Positions 1 to 11,976 of a stretch of 64,000 bases of DNA are shown in pieces. Numbering within the stretch: position 1 is the stretch's first letter; each line of letters opens with the position of its first letter. Under the pieces are notes generated by a model. It ran no database searches, was not told where the DNA came from, and saw only the letters and a list, made by a program, of their open reading frames with translations. The stretch comes from Pseudomicrostroma phylloplanum (taxonomy: Eukaryota; Basidiomycota; Exobasidiomycetes; Microstromatales). The stretch covers positions 806,001 to 870,000 of the forward strand of contig BCHS01000005.1 in NCBI GenBank assembly GCA_039545275.1. The letters are read 5' to 3'. A program made the position numbers and the translations under genes.

Positions 1-119
1 CTTGTTGCCCTGTCACCCTCAATCTCATCCTTCATCTGTCCATCCGTTCATCCACCCTGACCCTGCATGCCCATCGGATCTACCCCACTTCACGCAAAGA
101 CCAAATACCAAATACTCAC

Positions 120-738
120 CCTTCTTTCGCAGCTCTGGCTTTCCCTTCTTGACCGAGGCAACGACCATGTCACCCGAGGCGGCAGCGGGCAGCCTGTTCA
201 ATCGGGCTCCGATACCGTGAACGGCAATGACGAAGAGGTTCTTGGCTCCCGAGTTGTCGGCACAGCTGGAAGAGGAAGAGAAGTGGGGAGGAGGTCATGT
301 CAGTTGCATGTTCGATCTTACTTGCTAGCGCCCTCGAGAGGGAGAGAGGGTGGTGCCGTCCCTGCTGCCATCTTTTGCTTTCCCTCTTCTGGCAGGGTAA
401 AGGAGCAGAGCGTCCCCTCCCTTTGCTTCCCTTTCCATGTGCCCCACGGCCCTGCCTGAGCGTAAGGGGATGCCCTCCGCCACCTCTGCTTTCACCGTCC
501 CTGTTCCCAGTGATTGTTGCTTGGCAAGCATGACGGCACACCGTTATGTGGTGCAGAGCGACATCTTGTCGTCCCATCTGCATTCCTTCAATTCCACCTC
601 CCTCCCTTGCCTCCTTCCTTCTTCCGGGCCTTCGTCCTCTTCACGCAGCGCTGTACGCAATGATACCCACTTCATGACTGCTCCGACGGGGAGAGCGAGC
701 GAGAGGCGGAACTTCGAACCGGCTTGAGGCTTCGACAT
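120..738 (-). CDS. RPL23: 60S ribosomal protein uL14 (RPL23), 5' part, runs off the left edge
   Basis: This is the start of cytosolic large-subunit ribosomal protein uL14. Two exons are visible on the minus strand: 671-738, beginning [20 protein letters not shown], and 120-265, containing [15 protein letters not shown] and then [18 protein letters not shown]. They join through a split Asn codon (AA from exon 1, C from exon 2), which restores the family-typical [12 protein letters not shown]. The 405-nt intron starts GTGGGT and ends CCAG. A third intron donor (GTGAGT) follows at 119, and the next exon, which would begin near VMPAIVV in the family, is not in bases 1-118, so the C-terminal half lies outside the window. 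No single open frame shows this gene; it appears only after splicing. Family identity is very secure; the ATG at 738 fits the usual short N-terminus. Confidence 0.93.
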
Positions 739-1349
739 TGTGATGAAGGTGAGGAGGTGGTGGTGGTGATGGGGGGTTGGTAGGCGAGGTAGGAAGGAAG
801 GAGGAGATCGAGCTTAGCGGGCGCAGCGCAGCGGGTGCGCCTACGCCTGCGCCTGTCTGCCTGTCTGCCTGCCTGGCCTCAAAATTCGCCTCTCCGCTTG
901 GGAGCCTCACGCAGCGAGCCGCTCGCCCCGCCTGGGCTGGTCGCCGGGGCAGAACCCGGGTTAAGGCGGGTCGGGTTGCGCGCTACGGTCAAACCCGAAA
1001 GGCTCCCTTTCCGCTTGGCTCCATGCATACGCACGCAGGCGGAACGAACACCCAACAGTCAAGATTGCACCTGATACTGGCAGGCGCAGTGGCTCTTTCA
1101 TGAGCGCTGAGACAAGAAGCAATGATCGTGACGAAGCAACATGATATGATGAGAAGAGACAAGAGCACTGTGATCGAACGATGGAACCCGAGATGGGGAG
1201 GTATCGCCTCAGACTCTGCCTCAAATACGAGAGGTATGCTTCTCTCCCCACTTCTTCCCGATCCCGTCCCCCTTCTTGGTAAGGATTGTACGCACACCAG
1301 ACAGACAATCCAACAGCATTACACAATGTCATTCGAACCTCTGCGTATC
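739..1349. promoter_or_regulatory. RPL23 upstream region / 3' flank of the PPR-like gene
   Basis: These 611 bases hold the promoter side of RPL23 and the 3' flank of the PPR-like gene, both on the minus strand. Short GT/GC-rich tracts are present (about 747-790 and 840-880). I see no convincing coding exon or RNA gene. Confidence 0.5.
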
Positions 1350-4085
1350 TCACTCTGTGCCCACCATCGTCCACGAAGCCTTCTCCTCCGCTTGCTTCTC
1401 CACCTCCTGACACTTCTGCAACACTGCCATCAGCTTGTCGTCGTTCCTGATGTCATCCTCTGTGAATAGTAGCCTTCCCTCCTTTCTCCCGTCAGAGGAA
1501 GGCAGATGCTGTGCTACCTGACCCGAAGAGGAGGAGGTGGTGGAAGGTACAGTAAAGTCACGCAGCCATTCCCTCACCTTCCTCGCGTGCGGGACGGCCG
1601 AGTACTGGCCTCCGAGCTTGGTGGGGACGGCGTGCAGCCCTCTAAGCAGAGCGGTAAAGGCAATCAGGTAGCTCCCTTTCGCATGCGAAGGGTCTTTCTC
1701 ATCGGCGAGGAGCTCAGTCCTCGAGGGGGGAGAGTCTCCGCCCGATGGCACCATACCTATCTTCCGGCAGATATGCTCAATCAGCGGCCATGCTCGAGGT
1801 GCATCTCGTGCGAACGTGTCGAGCAGTGTAGTATAGGTAGCGAGGGACGGCTTGACCGACAGCATCTGCATGTCTTTGAGTAGCTGCAGAGCCTGTTGGG
1901 AGCCCATTGAGAGCTTCATATTCCCCTCAGTCATGAATTCGTCGAAGAGAGGGAGCTCTGCCAGCGTCTTGGACAGATCCACACTCTGACCTTCTTGGAC
2001 TCCGGTGATTCCAGAGATCTTGACGTACTGCGGAAGGAGGCCATTCAGCCAGGGATCGAATGCATACGAGTCGAGCCTTCGTAGGTACACCCCACCCGAC
2101 TCTTCCATTCGCTGTAGCCCTGCGATCCAAGTTCGGTAGCACTGAGATGCCCTGCTCACAGCCCTTTGAAGGACCTCAAGCCGCTCTCTTTCGCTCTCCT
2201 TGAAGGCAGTGACCCCGCTCAGAACTTCCTGAACGATGCAACCGTTTGCCAGATTGAGCACATAGCTGGAAGGCCACAGGAGGAAACTTCTCGACTCCAA
2301 GTCCTCCTCTGTCATTGTAGGAGCCTGCTCCCCCATGGCTTGATCGAGAAGTTCCTGAGAGAATTCTCCCCTGGTGTGCCAGGTGCGTACAAAGTAGTGA
2401 AGAGCATCTCGATACTGGCTCCGATGGGCGAGAAGCCAGATGTAAGCCATTTCCCAGAGTCCTTTACCACCGCGGCCTGCCGATAAGATCTTCTGCGCCT
2501 CCATGTCAACGGGCGCAACGTCGCTCGGCAAGCGAGCAGCTTCGTCGATATTTATACCCGAGCGATCTAGCAGTCTCAGTTGATGACTCGCAATAGCAGT
2601 CACGACAGACTCTCCAAAGTGATCGTTCTCAACCAGCCTGCTCATGAGATGAGCTGCCCGAGAAACTCCTTTGGGCTCCGCTTCCTTGCCGGCTGATTTG
2701 CCCTGTGGGACAGCGTGACCGAGGTCCTGTTCTTTCACGTCTCGTTGCAGCAGTGTTGACATCGCATACGAGCGTCTCTGCAGTGCTCGACGGTGTAATG
2801 TCGCAGGGTCGTCTCGTAAAGTGGAAGGGGGTATCGCTTCGCCGGCCACGAGCTGATCAATGACGCTGCTGACTTTGAGCAGATATGAAACGTGGGTTGG
2901 GGTCCATTCTGGCGGAGTCCACTTATCAGCGGCTGCCTCCGGTCGCAAATGAGATTCTTCGCCGTTGTGGTCCGACTCATCTGACAACCTCCTCAAGATG
3001 TTCTGCAGATGACCTTGCAATGCCTGAGCCATAAGAAGACGCTCTTCAGAAGGCTCGGAAGCGAGCTCCTCAAGCAGTAGCCTCCAGGTGAAGCCGTTGA
3101 TGGGAGGTGAGTAGTTGGGCTGCCAGGGATCTGACAAGACCACCAGTTGAACCGCATCTTGGAATCTGCCGGTGAGGGCAAGATGACGGAGAGCGATGTG
3201 ATAGATCTGGCTCATGACCACGCGCCTCTGGTCGCGGCCAACGCCTGGCACATCCATCTCGGAGGCCAGTCTCAGCCAGAGGTTGTAGACGCCGAAGCTT
3301 TCTGGTACAGTCATGAAAGCATTGTATGCTGACTTGGAGAAGATCTCACGCAGCCTTGGGTCTGAGTGCCACTTCTTGACGAGTAGAATCTCTAGCACTT
3401 GCTGAAGGGTCTGGGGTTGCTTACTCGTCCTGCGGTTCAGCCAGTGGAGGAGCTTGATGAGCTTGTCGGCGATGATCTTCTTCTCGAGCTTTGATGAATC
3501 TCTCCAAGATGGCATCATACCCAGCCACTCCAATGCCTCGTGTCTCTTTCTCTGAGGGAAAGCCGCGAATGCAGCGTGAAGATAGCATATATGCGGCGGC
3601 CCAAGGCTAGAGTGGAGCTCCTTCAGCTGCTGCAGCGTGGAGTAAGCTTGGCTTAGCTGATCAGGGGAAACAAAGTCATGCTCCTCTCCACTGCCTGCAA
3701 GCATCTGTTGAAGGATAGTCGAGGGCGAAGGGGCTTCATAGTCGATCTTTTGCTGAACTTGTGGTTGAGCGAGGTACGAATCCGCCCCTGAAGGTGACTC
3801 TTCCTCGAAGAGGGACGTGTCTACCGGTGTAGGGTGGAGATCGAGGTTGGAGGTGGAGGAGGAGGTGGAAGCGTACGACGAGCTGTATGGGTCTTGATAA
3901 GCATACTCGAAGACAGGCGTGGTGTAGTAGCTGCGCTTGAGTGTCTGCAGACAAGGGCACCCGACCGGACGGTGGGCAAAGCCAAGGGCGACTGCCGACC
4001 GTGGTAAGCTTGAGACGGCCGGAGTCCGCAGCGACTGCAAGAGGTGGTGCCGTGTCTGCCTCCAGCAGCTGTTGTGCCAGCTCAT
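1350..4085 (-). CDS. Large mitochondrial PPR-like protein, single exon
   Basis: A 911-residue protein read without introns. The N-terminus is rich in Arg, Ser and Leu with few acidic residues over the first 50 residues, as expected for a mitochondrial presequence. Most of the protein is helical and Leu-rich, with repeat-like helical pairs. The clearest is near residues 740-790, where LQLLKDMQMLSVKPSLATYT followed by TLLDTFA matches the pentatricopeptide (PPR) pattern. The C-terminus (about residues 850-911) is a charged, probably coiled segment. By analogy with fungal PPR proteins it may act in mitochondrial RNA processing or translation, but the repeats are too diverged to name an ortholog. 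It shares a 521-bp divergent promoter with MPS1. Function is inferred only at family level. Confidence 0.8.
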   Translation of the reverse strand: MSWHNSCWRQTRHHLLQSLRTPAVSSLPRSAVALGFAHRPVGCPCLQTLKRSYYTTPVFEYAYQDPYSSSYASTSSSTSNLDLHPTPVDTSLFEEESPSGADSYLAQPQVQQKIDYEAPSPSTILQQMLAGSGEEHDFVSPDQLSQAYSTLQQLKELHSSLGPPHICYLHAAFAAFPQRKRHEALEWLGMMPSWRDSSKLEKKIIADKLIKLLHWLNRRTSKQPQTLQQVLEILLVKKWHSDPRLREIFSKSAYNAFMTVPESFGVYNLWLRLASEMDVPGVGRDQRRVVMSQIYHIALRHLALTGRFQDAVQLVVLSDPWQPNYSPPINGFTWRLLLEELASEPSEERLLMAQALQGHLQNILRRLSDESDHNGEESHLRPEAAADKWTPPEWTPTHVSYLLKVSSVIDQLVAGEAIPPSTLRDDPATLHRRALQRRSYAMSTLLQRDVKEQDLGHAVPQGKSAGKEAEPKGVSRAAHLMSRLVENDHFGESVVTAIASHQLRLLDRSGINIDEAARLPSDVAPVDMEAQKILSAGRGGKGLWEMAYIWLLAHRSQYRDALHYFVRTWHTRGEFSQELLDQAMGEQAPTMTEEDLESRSFLLWPSSYVLNLANGCIVQEVLSGVTAFKESERERLEVLQRAVSRASQCYRTWIAGLQRMEESGGVYLRRLDSYAFDPWLNGLLPQYVKISGITGVQEGQSVDLSKTLAELPLFDEFMTEGNMKLSMGSQQALQLLKDMQMLSVKPSLATYTTLLDTFARDAPRAWPLIEHICRKIGMVPSGGDSPPSRTELLADEKDPSHAKGSYLIAFTALLRGLHAVPTKLGGQYSAVPHARKVREWLRDFTVPSTTSSSSGQVAQHLPSSDGRKEGRLLFTEDDIRNDDKLMAVLQKCQEVEKQAEEKASWTMVGTE

Positions 4086-4606
4086 TGCTAGTGGGGTCTC
4101 CGTATCGAGGGCATCGCTATGGCACTGGTGGTATTGGCTGAGAAGTAGTGGAAGAATCTTCCCCTCGACACACGGAAGTGGCTTCGATCTGCTGTGTCTC
4201 CGCCGGCGGGGGAGCTTCCGCCGTTCCGGTGAGTCCAGGTCAGGTGCTCCGCCCGTGCGTCTGAGCGTGGCCGTGTTTTGACTTCCAGGCGAGGCGAGTG
4301 TTGCTTTGCAGATTCCGATGCCGCCGCCGCCTCGCCTTCCTTCTTGGTAGCCATCATCACCACCAACACCAACACCACTGTCATCATCATCGTCATCATC
4401 CTCACCATCACTTCAAAACACGCAAGGGAAGAGGCATCGCTGTCATCACTCGAGCTCCCACCCTCGCCTCTTTCCAGCTCGCATACATACTCGACTGTCC
4501 TGCAGAGCCAGACATCCATGGATTGAGCCAGCCGTCGCCTCGACCTCTTCTCCGCCTCCCTCTGCCTCGCATCCGCCTTGGACGACCCCATTCCTGAACT
4601 CGAACG
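4086..4606. promoter_or_regulatory. Divergent promoter between the PPR-like gene and MPS1
   Basis: 521 bp between two genes transcribed away from each other. A trinucleotide-rich ATC/CAC tract lies at about 4349-4411. No separate gene is evident; the open frames here are low-complexity readings of the tract. Confidence 0.55.
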
Positions 4607-7600
4607 ATGGCAATCGCATCCATGAGGAGAGCTCAAGATATCCCACTCACTCCGCCAAGATACACTTCGTCGCCCGCTCTACGTGGCAGCGGGGCGGCAG
4701 TGGGCGACACTCTCTTTGCAGGAGACTCGCCATTGCCTTCACCCCCAAGTATCACACGGCCTACACCAGCTCACATATCATTAGCACACGCCACATCAGG
4801 GGCAAGTGACAGAGATCTGAACGAAGGTGACGGCGATCATCGGCCGCTAGAGTCAGCTGAAGGTGACGAGCGTGCGAGCAGCCGGCATCGGCAATCTAGT
4901 CCTACGCCAGCCCCAAGTGATTGGAGAACGAGGAGGGCAGACACAAGAGACAGACCTGCCAGCCCCCATCGCCTCGCAGACAACAAGCAAGCAATGAGCC
5001 TTGCGGAGTCGATGGGGGCATCGCCACCTCCCAGTAAGAGTGTCCATTCTACTGCCTTTGGCTCAGCGCCCGATCGCCCTCGACTCGAGAGCAAATTCGG
5101 GATCGAGCCACTGAGGCCGTCGACCAGGCCAAAACTCGGCCCTCACGGCAGAGCTTTCAGTCACAATACCTCAAGAGCCACATCAGAAGAACAGCAAGAT
5201 ATGCCTCGACTGGCCTCGTCTTCCTCACGTCCAGCCTCCTCGAACGCACGCAGTGTTGCATTCTCGAATCCGTCAGAGGCACGCGTACCCAAGGTTGCTC
5301 CTCGTAGTAGCGACGAGGGCCAAGACGTAGCATCGCGCCCAGGCTCCTCGTTAGCTACACGCAGCCGTGAAGCGTCCCGAGACTACAAGATTGCCGATGT
5401 GGCTCTCGCCTCCGGGGCTCGAGTCAGCCGGAAGCGGGTTGCTCTTGACGGTAATGAGCCCCTCCCTGTCTCTCGAGCGCAAGAAGAGCGGGCAGCGTCA
5501 GCAGCAGAGGTCAGACAGTACCGCAAGGAAGAGGAAGCAGAAGACGCATTCAAAGGCAAGTCAAGTGCAGGCAGTGACAGCGGTCCAAGCTCCTCCTCTC
5601 CTCATCAGCAAGACGCGACTTCAGGCAACTCCAGCAAAGGTACGCACTCTGGTAGCTCGAGGGAGGACAAGCCATTCGCGTACACTACACCGGCTTTAGC
5701 AGCGGGAGCTAGGAGTATGCGCTCGAGTCACACTGCCACCGCGGTCCGCAGTGCTGGAAGAACTCTTCGTAGGCTCGGACCTGGGGAAGCTCGTCCAGCT
5801 CACGCTCGAGCTGTGAGGGTCATGGTGCCCCAAGGAGCTGCAGAAAGCGACGCGGAGGAAGAAGAGGAGGCTCCTGGAGTCGCAGTTGGCGTGGATGCCA
5901 ATGCTGCTGCATATTCCACCGCAACGCGTGAAGATGGAGTAGTCAAACCTGCATCACCGCCAGACGTGCGGCCTGCTGTAGTGACAGGTCAGGAGGAGCT
6001 AGCTAGACGTTCCGTAAGTCCGGAGCATGTTCTCGAGGTCAACCCTCCCCTACAGTCCACGGCACATTATATGGAGGGCCTATCATTACGTCCAAGAAGG
6101 CCGGGATCTCCCGACGCGCGGTACGAGAGGCGCCCTGGTGCCGAAACTTCCAACGCAACGCAACATAGAGATCTGCAGGAGAATGGGGAACGTCCAGACA
6201 ACGCCGTAGCCGGTCAGCGCAATACTACGACACGTCCAGTTGTTCAGCGTGAGATCAAGGCCGTCAGTCCTCCGCCTATGCCACTCGGTGCTGAGGATGA
6301 CGAGGAGGAAGATGAGGAACACGGAGGCCAAAGGAAGGCCAATGGTCAAGACGTACCGCCTCCTAGCCGCAATGAAGCCTTCCCATACGCTAGGAGGAGT
6401 CTCGGTCTCCTTGGTTCTCGGGCTGGGCTTCTGGAGAGAGAGGAGATCAAGCCGACTTCTGCTGAGGAGAAGGAGAACGAAGCAGTCCCTCCTCGAGCAG
6501 CAGCTGCCGCCGCGGCATACAAGAAGAGCTTGCAAAGTGTTTTAAATGCTAAGGTGCCCATTCCCAGTGCAAGCAACGGAGCTCACGTGTCTTCAATGGC
6601 TCAAAGACCAGCTGCAGCCATGGAGAGGCAGCCTCTCTCCTCTCACCCTCGTGCGACAAACGGCAGCAGCGCTCCCACGGCCCCGGAACCTCGACGTCCA
6701 GCGGCTGCCACAGCTCCACAGACCCCTGCTGCCCCTCTTCATCATCCACCTGTCAACGCAGCGCCACCGGCCTCTCGCGCTATGCCACCTTCGCCTGTCT
6801 CTGCACCACCCGAAAATTACGACTTTGCTCGTCTTGAGCCCGCAATCGAAGCCGAGAAGAACCGGCTATTGGACCTGAACGGCTGGGATCCTTGGGTCCA
6901 GGCTGTCTTCGAAGAGGCCCAGAGACAGCGCTACAATGGTTCGAGCTTTGGCGAGAACCTGGTTGGCAAGCCTCTGCCAACCCGCAAGGAGACGAAATTT
7001 AGAGGTTGTCGATACATGAAAGTGTCCAAGGCGGGAGACGGTGGCTTTTCTTCCGTCTTCCAGGTACTAGGTCCAACGATGATCCCAGGCGCAAACGGTC
7101 TGGAGCCCGTGCCTGCAGAGCTGCAAGGGTGGTTCGCACTGAAACAAGTCACCTTGAAGGGGCTGGAGCAGAGCTCGAGGGATGGACTTGTGCAGGAGGC
7201 CGAGTTGCTGGATGATCTCTCGCAGCTGGAACACAGTGAGCGATACCTAGTGCGATACTTTGGTCATAAGCAGAATGGAGAGACGTTGAAGATGGTGAGT
7301 GTAGTTTCATTCCGGGCAACGATGTTGAGAGATACGAGACTGACCGATCACATGTTCCACTCTCTAGCTGATGGAGTTGGGCGAGTCGGACTTCAACCGC
7401 CATCTAGTCGCTCATCATCCCCTGCCTCGACCAGCGCTTTCCGAGTACTACAAGCAGATGCTCGCCTCGGTGCATTTCGTTCACTCCGCCGGACTCCTCC
7501 ATACCGATCTGAAGCCCGCCAATTTCCTGATGATTCAAGGTCGGATCAAGATCATCGACTTTGGTATTGCTGAAAAGATCCCCATCGGAACCCTCCACAT

Positions 7601-8144
7601 CCGAAGGGACAATATCGTTGGTACGCCCAACTACATGGCGCCCGAGACCATCCAACAGAAGGGCGCTGAGCAAGAAGGGGTCGTGGCCTACAAGACAGGC
7701 AAGCCAGCAGACGTGTGGTCTCTGGGCTGCATCCTCTACCAGATGGTGTATGGCAAGACTCCCTTTGCTGACTTCAGTGGGCCGGCCAAGCTGAAAGCGA
7801 TCACCAATCGCAATCACGTCATCGCTTTCCCTACCAAGCGGCATCCTGATTGCGATGGGTCAGGCCCATCGTCGGTCGAAGAGGTGGACGAGATGCTGAT
7901 GGACTGTCTCAAATCTACGCTGATCTACAGTGCGGAGAAGCGAGCCAAAATCCCTACCCTCTTGGATCACCCCTTTGTTAGGGACGACGTCACCATAGAG
8001 AGACGCAAGCTGAGGAAGATCGTCTTGCGCATCCAGGCGTACATGCAGCAAGGAGGTCTTACCGACGACAACGTCGAAGAGATGGCCGATCGACTGATGA
8101 CAAACTTACAGCTGGAGAGCTTCCGGCCCTTCTGCGAGAACTGA
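4607..8144 (+). CDS. MPS1: MPS1/TTK dual-specificity protein kinase
   Basis: Two exons, 4607-7294 and 7368-8144, with a 73-nt GTGAGT...CTCTAG intron, give 1154 residues. Residues 1 to about 795 are a disordered, Ser/Ala/Pro/Arg-rich N-terminal region. The kinase domain follows: a glycine-rich loop (GDGGFSSVF, near 810), the ATP lysine in FALKQVTLK (near 845), the catalytic loop HTDLKPANF (near 941), DFG (near 960) and GTPNYMAPE. The sequence around these motifs, especially DLKPANFL and RRDNIVGTPNYMAPETI, is diagnostic of MPS1/TTK, the kinase that drives the spindle assembly checkpoint and, in yeasts, spindle-pole duplication. The splice joins LKM to LMELGES, the conserved hinge region, so the exon boundary falls inside the kinase domain. 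All catalytic residues are present and the gene looks functional. Confidence 0.93.
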
Positions 8145-8849
8145 GTGTGGTGCAAGAAGAGGCCTTCATATCAGCCGGATGGACAAGAGAGGCGGCTCAT
8201 CTGTGGTCCTCCGATCAGACAACGATACGCAAGAGATCTACACTATCATTTATACCCGTCAGTGCGGCGACATGTGGACATCGCCTCGACGCCTTGATGC
8301 ATGGCCCCCTCCCGCCCTCTACCCTCGCAACACTCGGGAATCTCTCACCAGCCTTGAGTAGTCTTTCTCCTTTGCATCTATTCGAACATTCGTTTCTGGT
8401 CCCCGTTGTGTTTCTGTCTACTCTTGCATCGTAATGGCATACTGATACCCCCTGTCTCGATGCCTGGCCGGGGTGGCACCCTAAGCGTGTGTGCCCGTGA
8501 TGCTGATCTTGTGCGGAGTCGAATTGGCAACGCGACGCCTGAGCGGGTGACTGGCGGCGTGCCTCGCCTCGCCTCGCCTCGTCGCCTCGCACGGAACAGG
8601 CGGCGCGGGGGTGGGAGGATTGGATGCACCTCACTTGACGCTCCCATCGACACCATCCACCCTATCAGTCCTTTCATCTAGCAACCAATCTATCGACCAA
8701 CCATCCTTGTCCCCTCCGAAGATTACACGATACCCTTACGTCTCACCACTGCAGCTCCTCCGTGACAAGAAGGGAGTCTAGACTGCTCCTCTCAATAGCA
8801 TATACCCCCATCGAGCGCGTGTGTGGGAGACTCAAGACGACTGGCGAAG
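8145..8849. other. Intergenic: MPS1 3' flank and FCP1 upstream region
   Basis: 705 bp between two plus-strand genes. A short tandem array of CCTCG pentamers lies at about 8563-8590. No coding exon could be supported. Confidence 0.5.
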
Positions 8850-11566
8850 ATGGCGAGCTGCAATCATCCCATCCATGTCGGTGGGATGTGCGCAGTTTGC
8901 GGCGCCCTGCTGAGGTAGGTATCTGATTGCATATACGCTTCCATTGAGACTCTTCGTAGCTGACTGCTCTTGATATCCCTCCCTTAGCGATGCGCAACAA
9001 TCGCAATCCATCTCAATGATGCACGATACAGAATCCGTCACTGTCTCGCGTCAAGAAGCGCAGCGCCTCGACTCAGAGTCTACGCGCCATCTCCTAGATC
9101 AACGCAAGCTAGCCCTCATTGTCGATCTGGATCAGACCATCATCCATGCAACTGTGGACCCGACGGTTGGCGAATGGCTCAAGAGTCCCGAGAACCCCAA
9201 CTATGAGGCCTTGAAGGGAGTGGGAGCCTTCCGGTTGGGTATGGATGGCAAGGCCGTCCTAGAAGATGGGACTGGTGTTGGATCTGGCTCGGCGTCTTCC
9301 ACTACTTCCAAGCCGACCACTACAGACGACGAGGGCTGCTGGTACTACGTCAAGCCTCGGCCAGGTCTTGCCGACTTCCTCAGATCCCTCTCGGAGCGGT
9401 ACGAGCTGCACGTCTATACCATGGGCACGCGGTCCTATGCAGACTGCGTGTGCAAGCTCGTGGATCCGGACGGATCGCTATTTGGGACAAGGATCCTCTC
9501 GAGAGACGAGAATGGCAGTCTAGTACAGAAGAGTCTGACCAGGCTGTTCCCGATGGATACGAGCATGGTGGTGATCATCGATGACAGAGGGGACGTGTGG
9601 AGCTGGAGCCCGAACCTGGTCAAGGTTATCCCCTGTGAGTCTGCGCTGATCAGACCGGGAGCTCAGCGTGTCTCAAATCTCTGCGGGAAGGCTAAGCTTC
9701 TCCCCCCACCCCCTTCTCTCCTCAGATGACTTCTTCATAGGTAGCGGAGACATCAACGCGACCTTCCTACCAGCTGCTCCAGGCCCAGCAGCCACAGGAC
9801 CTCCCCCTTCTGATGGAGCATCAACCTCTACCAATCCGCCACCTGCTGCGTCGGCCAGCGAAGCAGTCGTCTCGCCTACACCATCGCCGCCGTCATCGCA
9901 GAGCTCAACGGAGGATCAAGCAGCTTCGGCAGCTACCGAGCAGCTCAACGATGCTGCAGAGAAGGAAGAGAAAGCTGCAGACAATGCGGCCAAGGCCAAG
10001 GCCGAGGAGAGCCAGAAGAGCGCCGTTTCTGAGCAGTTGGGCTCTCGGCCCTTGGCCAAGATGCAAGAGAGACTAGACGAGGAACTAGGTGTGACTCCAA
10101 CGCCCAGTGAAATGGGAGCAGAAGACGCGCAAGGACTGGTGGATGGAGGGGAGTCGTCTTCGACTTCAAGCACTACGTCCAAGTCAGGCGAAGGAGTTGC
10201 AAGCAAGTCTCCATCTCCACTTTCCCCTGCAACATCAGCGTCTTCAGCAACGCCAGCCGTAGTTGCCCCTGGCCCGCCTCCCGCCAAGCCGCAACAAGCC
10301 GGCCCACAAAGACCTCACGCCATCCTGAGAAATGACGATGTAGAGCTCCAAAGGGTACAGAAGATTCTCGATACCATACATCAGCGCTGGTACGAACAGT
10401 GGGATGCCAATGAAGAATCCTCGAAATCGGCGAAGGAATCGGTAGCAGGAGACTCAGATACGCTAGTCAAGCCGACGGTCATGGACATCATCGCCGATCT
10501 GAAGAAGGAGGTACTGCGCGATTGCGATATTGTGTTCTCGAGCCTCATTCCTCTCGGCGGTAGCATAGAGGACTCAGACTACTTCTGGCTCGCATGCGAG
10601 TATGGCGCCTCCTGCTCCGAGAAGCTCAAATCGGACACCACCCACCTGATTGCGGCAAAGGGCGGTACGGCCAAGGTGAATGCTGCCCAGGCTAGGGGAC
10701 ATGTCGAGGTTGTCTGGCCGAATTGGCTACACGACACAGTCGCCAAGTGGGAGAGGCAGCCAGAAACCTACTATCGACTGCCTCGGGCCCCTCCTGATGC
10801 TGAACCCCTCTCCTCAGAGCAACCCACAGATGACGAGCTTTTGACGTCTTCTGATGAGGAGGTCGACCTGACTGGGGGCGAAGCGGACGACGTTGCCTCT
10901 GTAGGGCTGAGCAAAGACGGTGTTGACTGGACTGGACCTAGAGGTACACTGGCTGGAGTGAATTGGGCCGAGGCGGACAAGGAGCTCGAAGAGTACCTCA
11001 ATGGGTCCGATGGAGACGAGGAGGACCTGGGCAGCGAAGATGGAGATGTGTCCGTGGCTGGGTACACAACTGATGGCAGCGTATCGCGCACTCCGAGCAG
11101 ACGAGGCAAGCGCAGCCGTATCTCATCGCCCTCGGTCAACGGCGATGTCATCAAACAAGCCCTGAACGGGGACTCGGTCTCATCGAAGGCCTCTCCCCTA
11201 GTTCGGACAGCCTCGAGTACTTCCAATCCCAATGGCAAGCGGCGCCGCGTAATCTCCGACAAGCACTCTGACGCAGAAGATACCGACGGGGAGCGACTGC
11301 CACCTGCCGCTCGAATGGCAGGTCGGATCTCGGGCTCCGGAACAGGAGGGGCATCGAGCAGAAGCGGAACGCCTGCTGGGGACGAGACGGGCGCTAGCTT
11401 CATGCAAGATCTCGAGGACGAAATCGAAGCGGCCATGGGAGCGGTGTCCGACGTTGGAGAGGGGGAAGACGAGGCAGTCAAAGCCGACGGATCTGGAGAT
11501 GAAGGAGACGCGGGAGAAGCCGGAGGTTCGAGAGGCTTTGAGACTGCAGGTGTGAGAGCGGATTGA
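8850..11566 (+). CDS. FCP1: FCP1, RNA polymerase II CTD phosphatase
   Basis: Three exons, 8850-8914, 8988-9634 and 9726-11566, give 850 residues. The first exon encodes MASCNHPIHVGGMCAVCG, the Cys/His N-terminus typical of FCP1. It was placed by splicing (intron 8915-8987) because it is too short to stand out as an open frame. The FCPH phosphatase domain follows, with the DxDx(T/V) motif as VDLDQTI near residue 67. The second intron splits the Tyr codon of IPYDFFIGSGDIN. A BRCT domain lies at about 500-595, ending near WPNWLHDTVAKW. The C-terminal 250 residues are acidic and Ser-rich. FCP1 removes phosphate from the Pol II C-terminal repeat and recycles the polymerase in the nucleus. Catalytic aspartates are intact. 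Confidence 0.94.
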
Positions 11567-11976
11567 GAGTCACCTCAGGAGGAGCTGGACGGACAGAGGG
11601 TGTCACGTCCCCCTCCCCCCCCTTTTGTCGCTGCATACCAGTATCGTTTTCGCCCAGTGGTGCAAGTGTTGTACAGTACCTTTGAGTTTCACCCCTTGTA
11701 CTTCCTCGCTGTGCTCTAAAATTGCCTTTGTCACCTCCGTCTACGTCTCGCGTCGATCATTTCTCAGTCTCGATCGGTACATTTGGGAGTGGGGGAAGAT
11801 CCTGGGCACAGACCTCCACACTGCTGCTGGTGCGGAAAGGGAGAGCGAGAGGTTGGAGAGCCATGCCCGTACTAGTGAATCAAGTTCCCTCGACTTTGAT
11901 CTTCTCGCTGCTCACACAATGCTGATACCGGCAGGGTACTGTTAACACGGCCCAAGACAAGTACCTCTGGCCATCT
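11567..11976. other. Intergenic: FCP1 3' flank and F-box gene upstream region
   Basis: 410 bp with T-rich tracts. I see no gene. Confidence 0.5.
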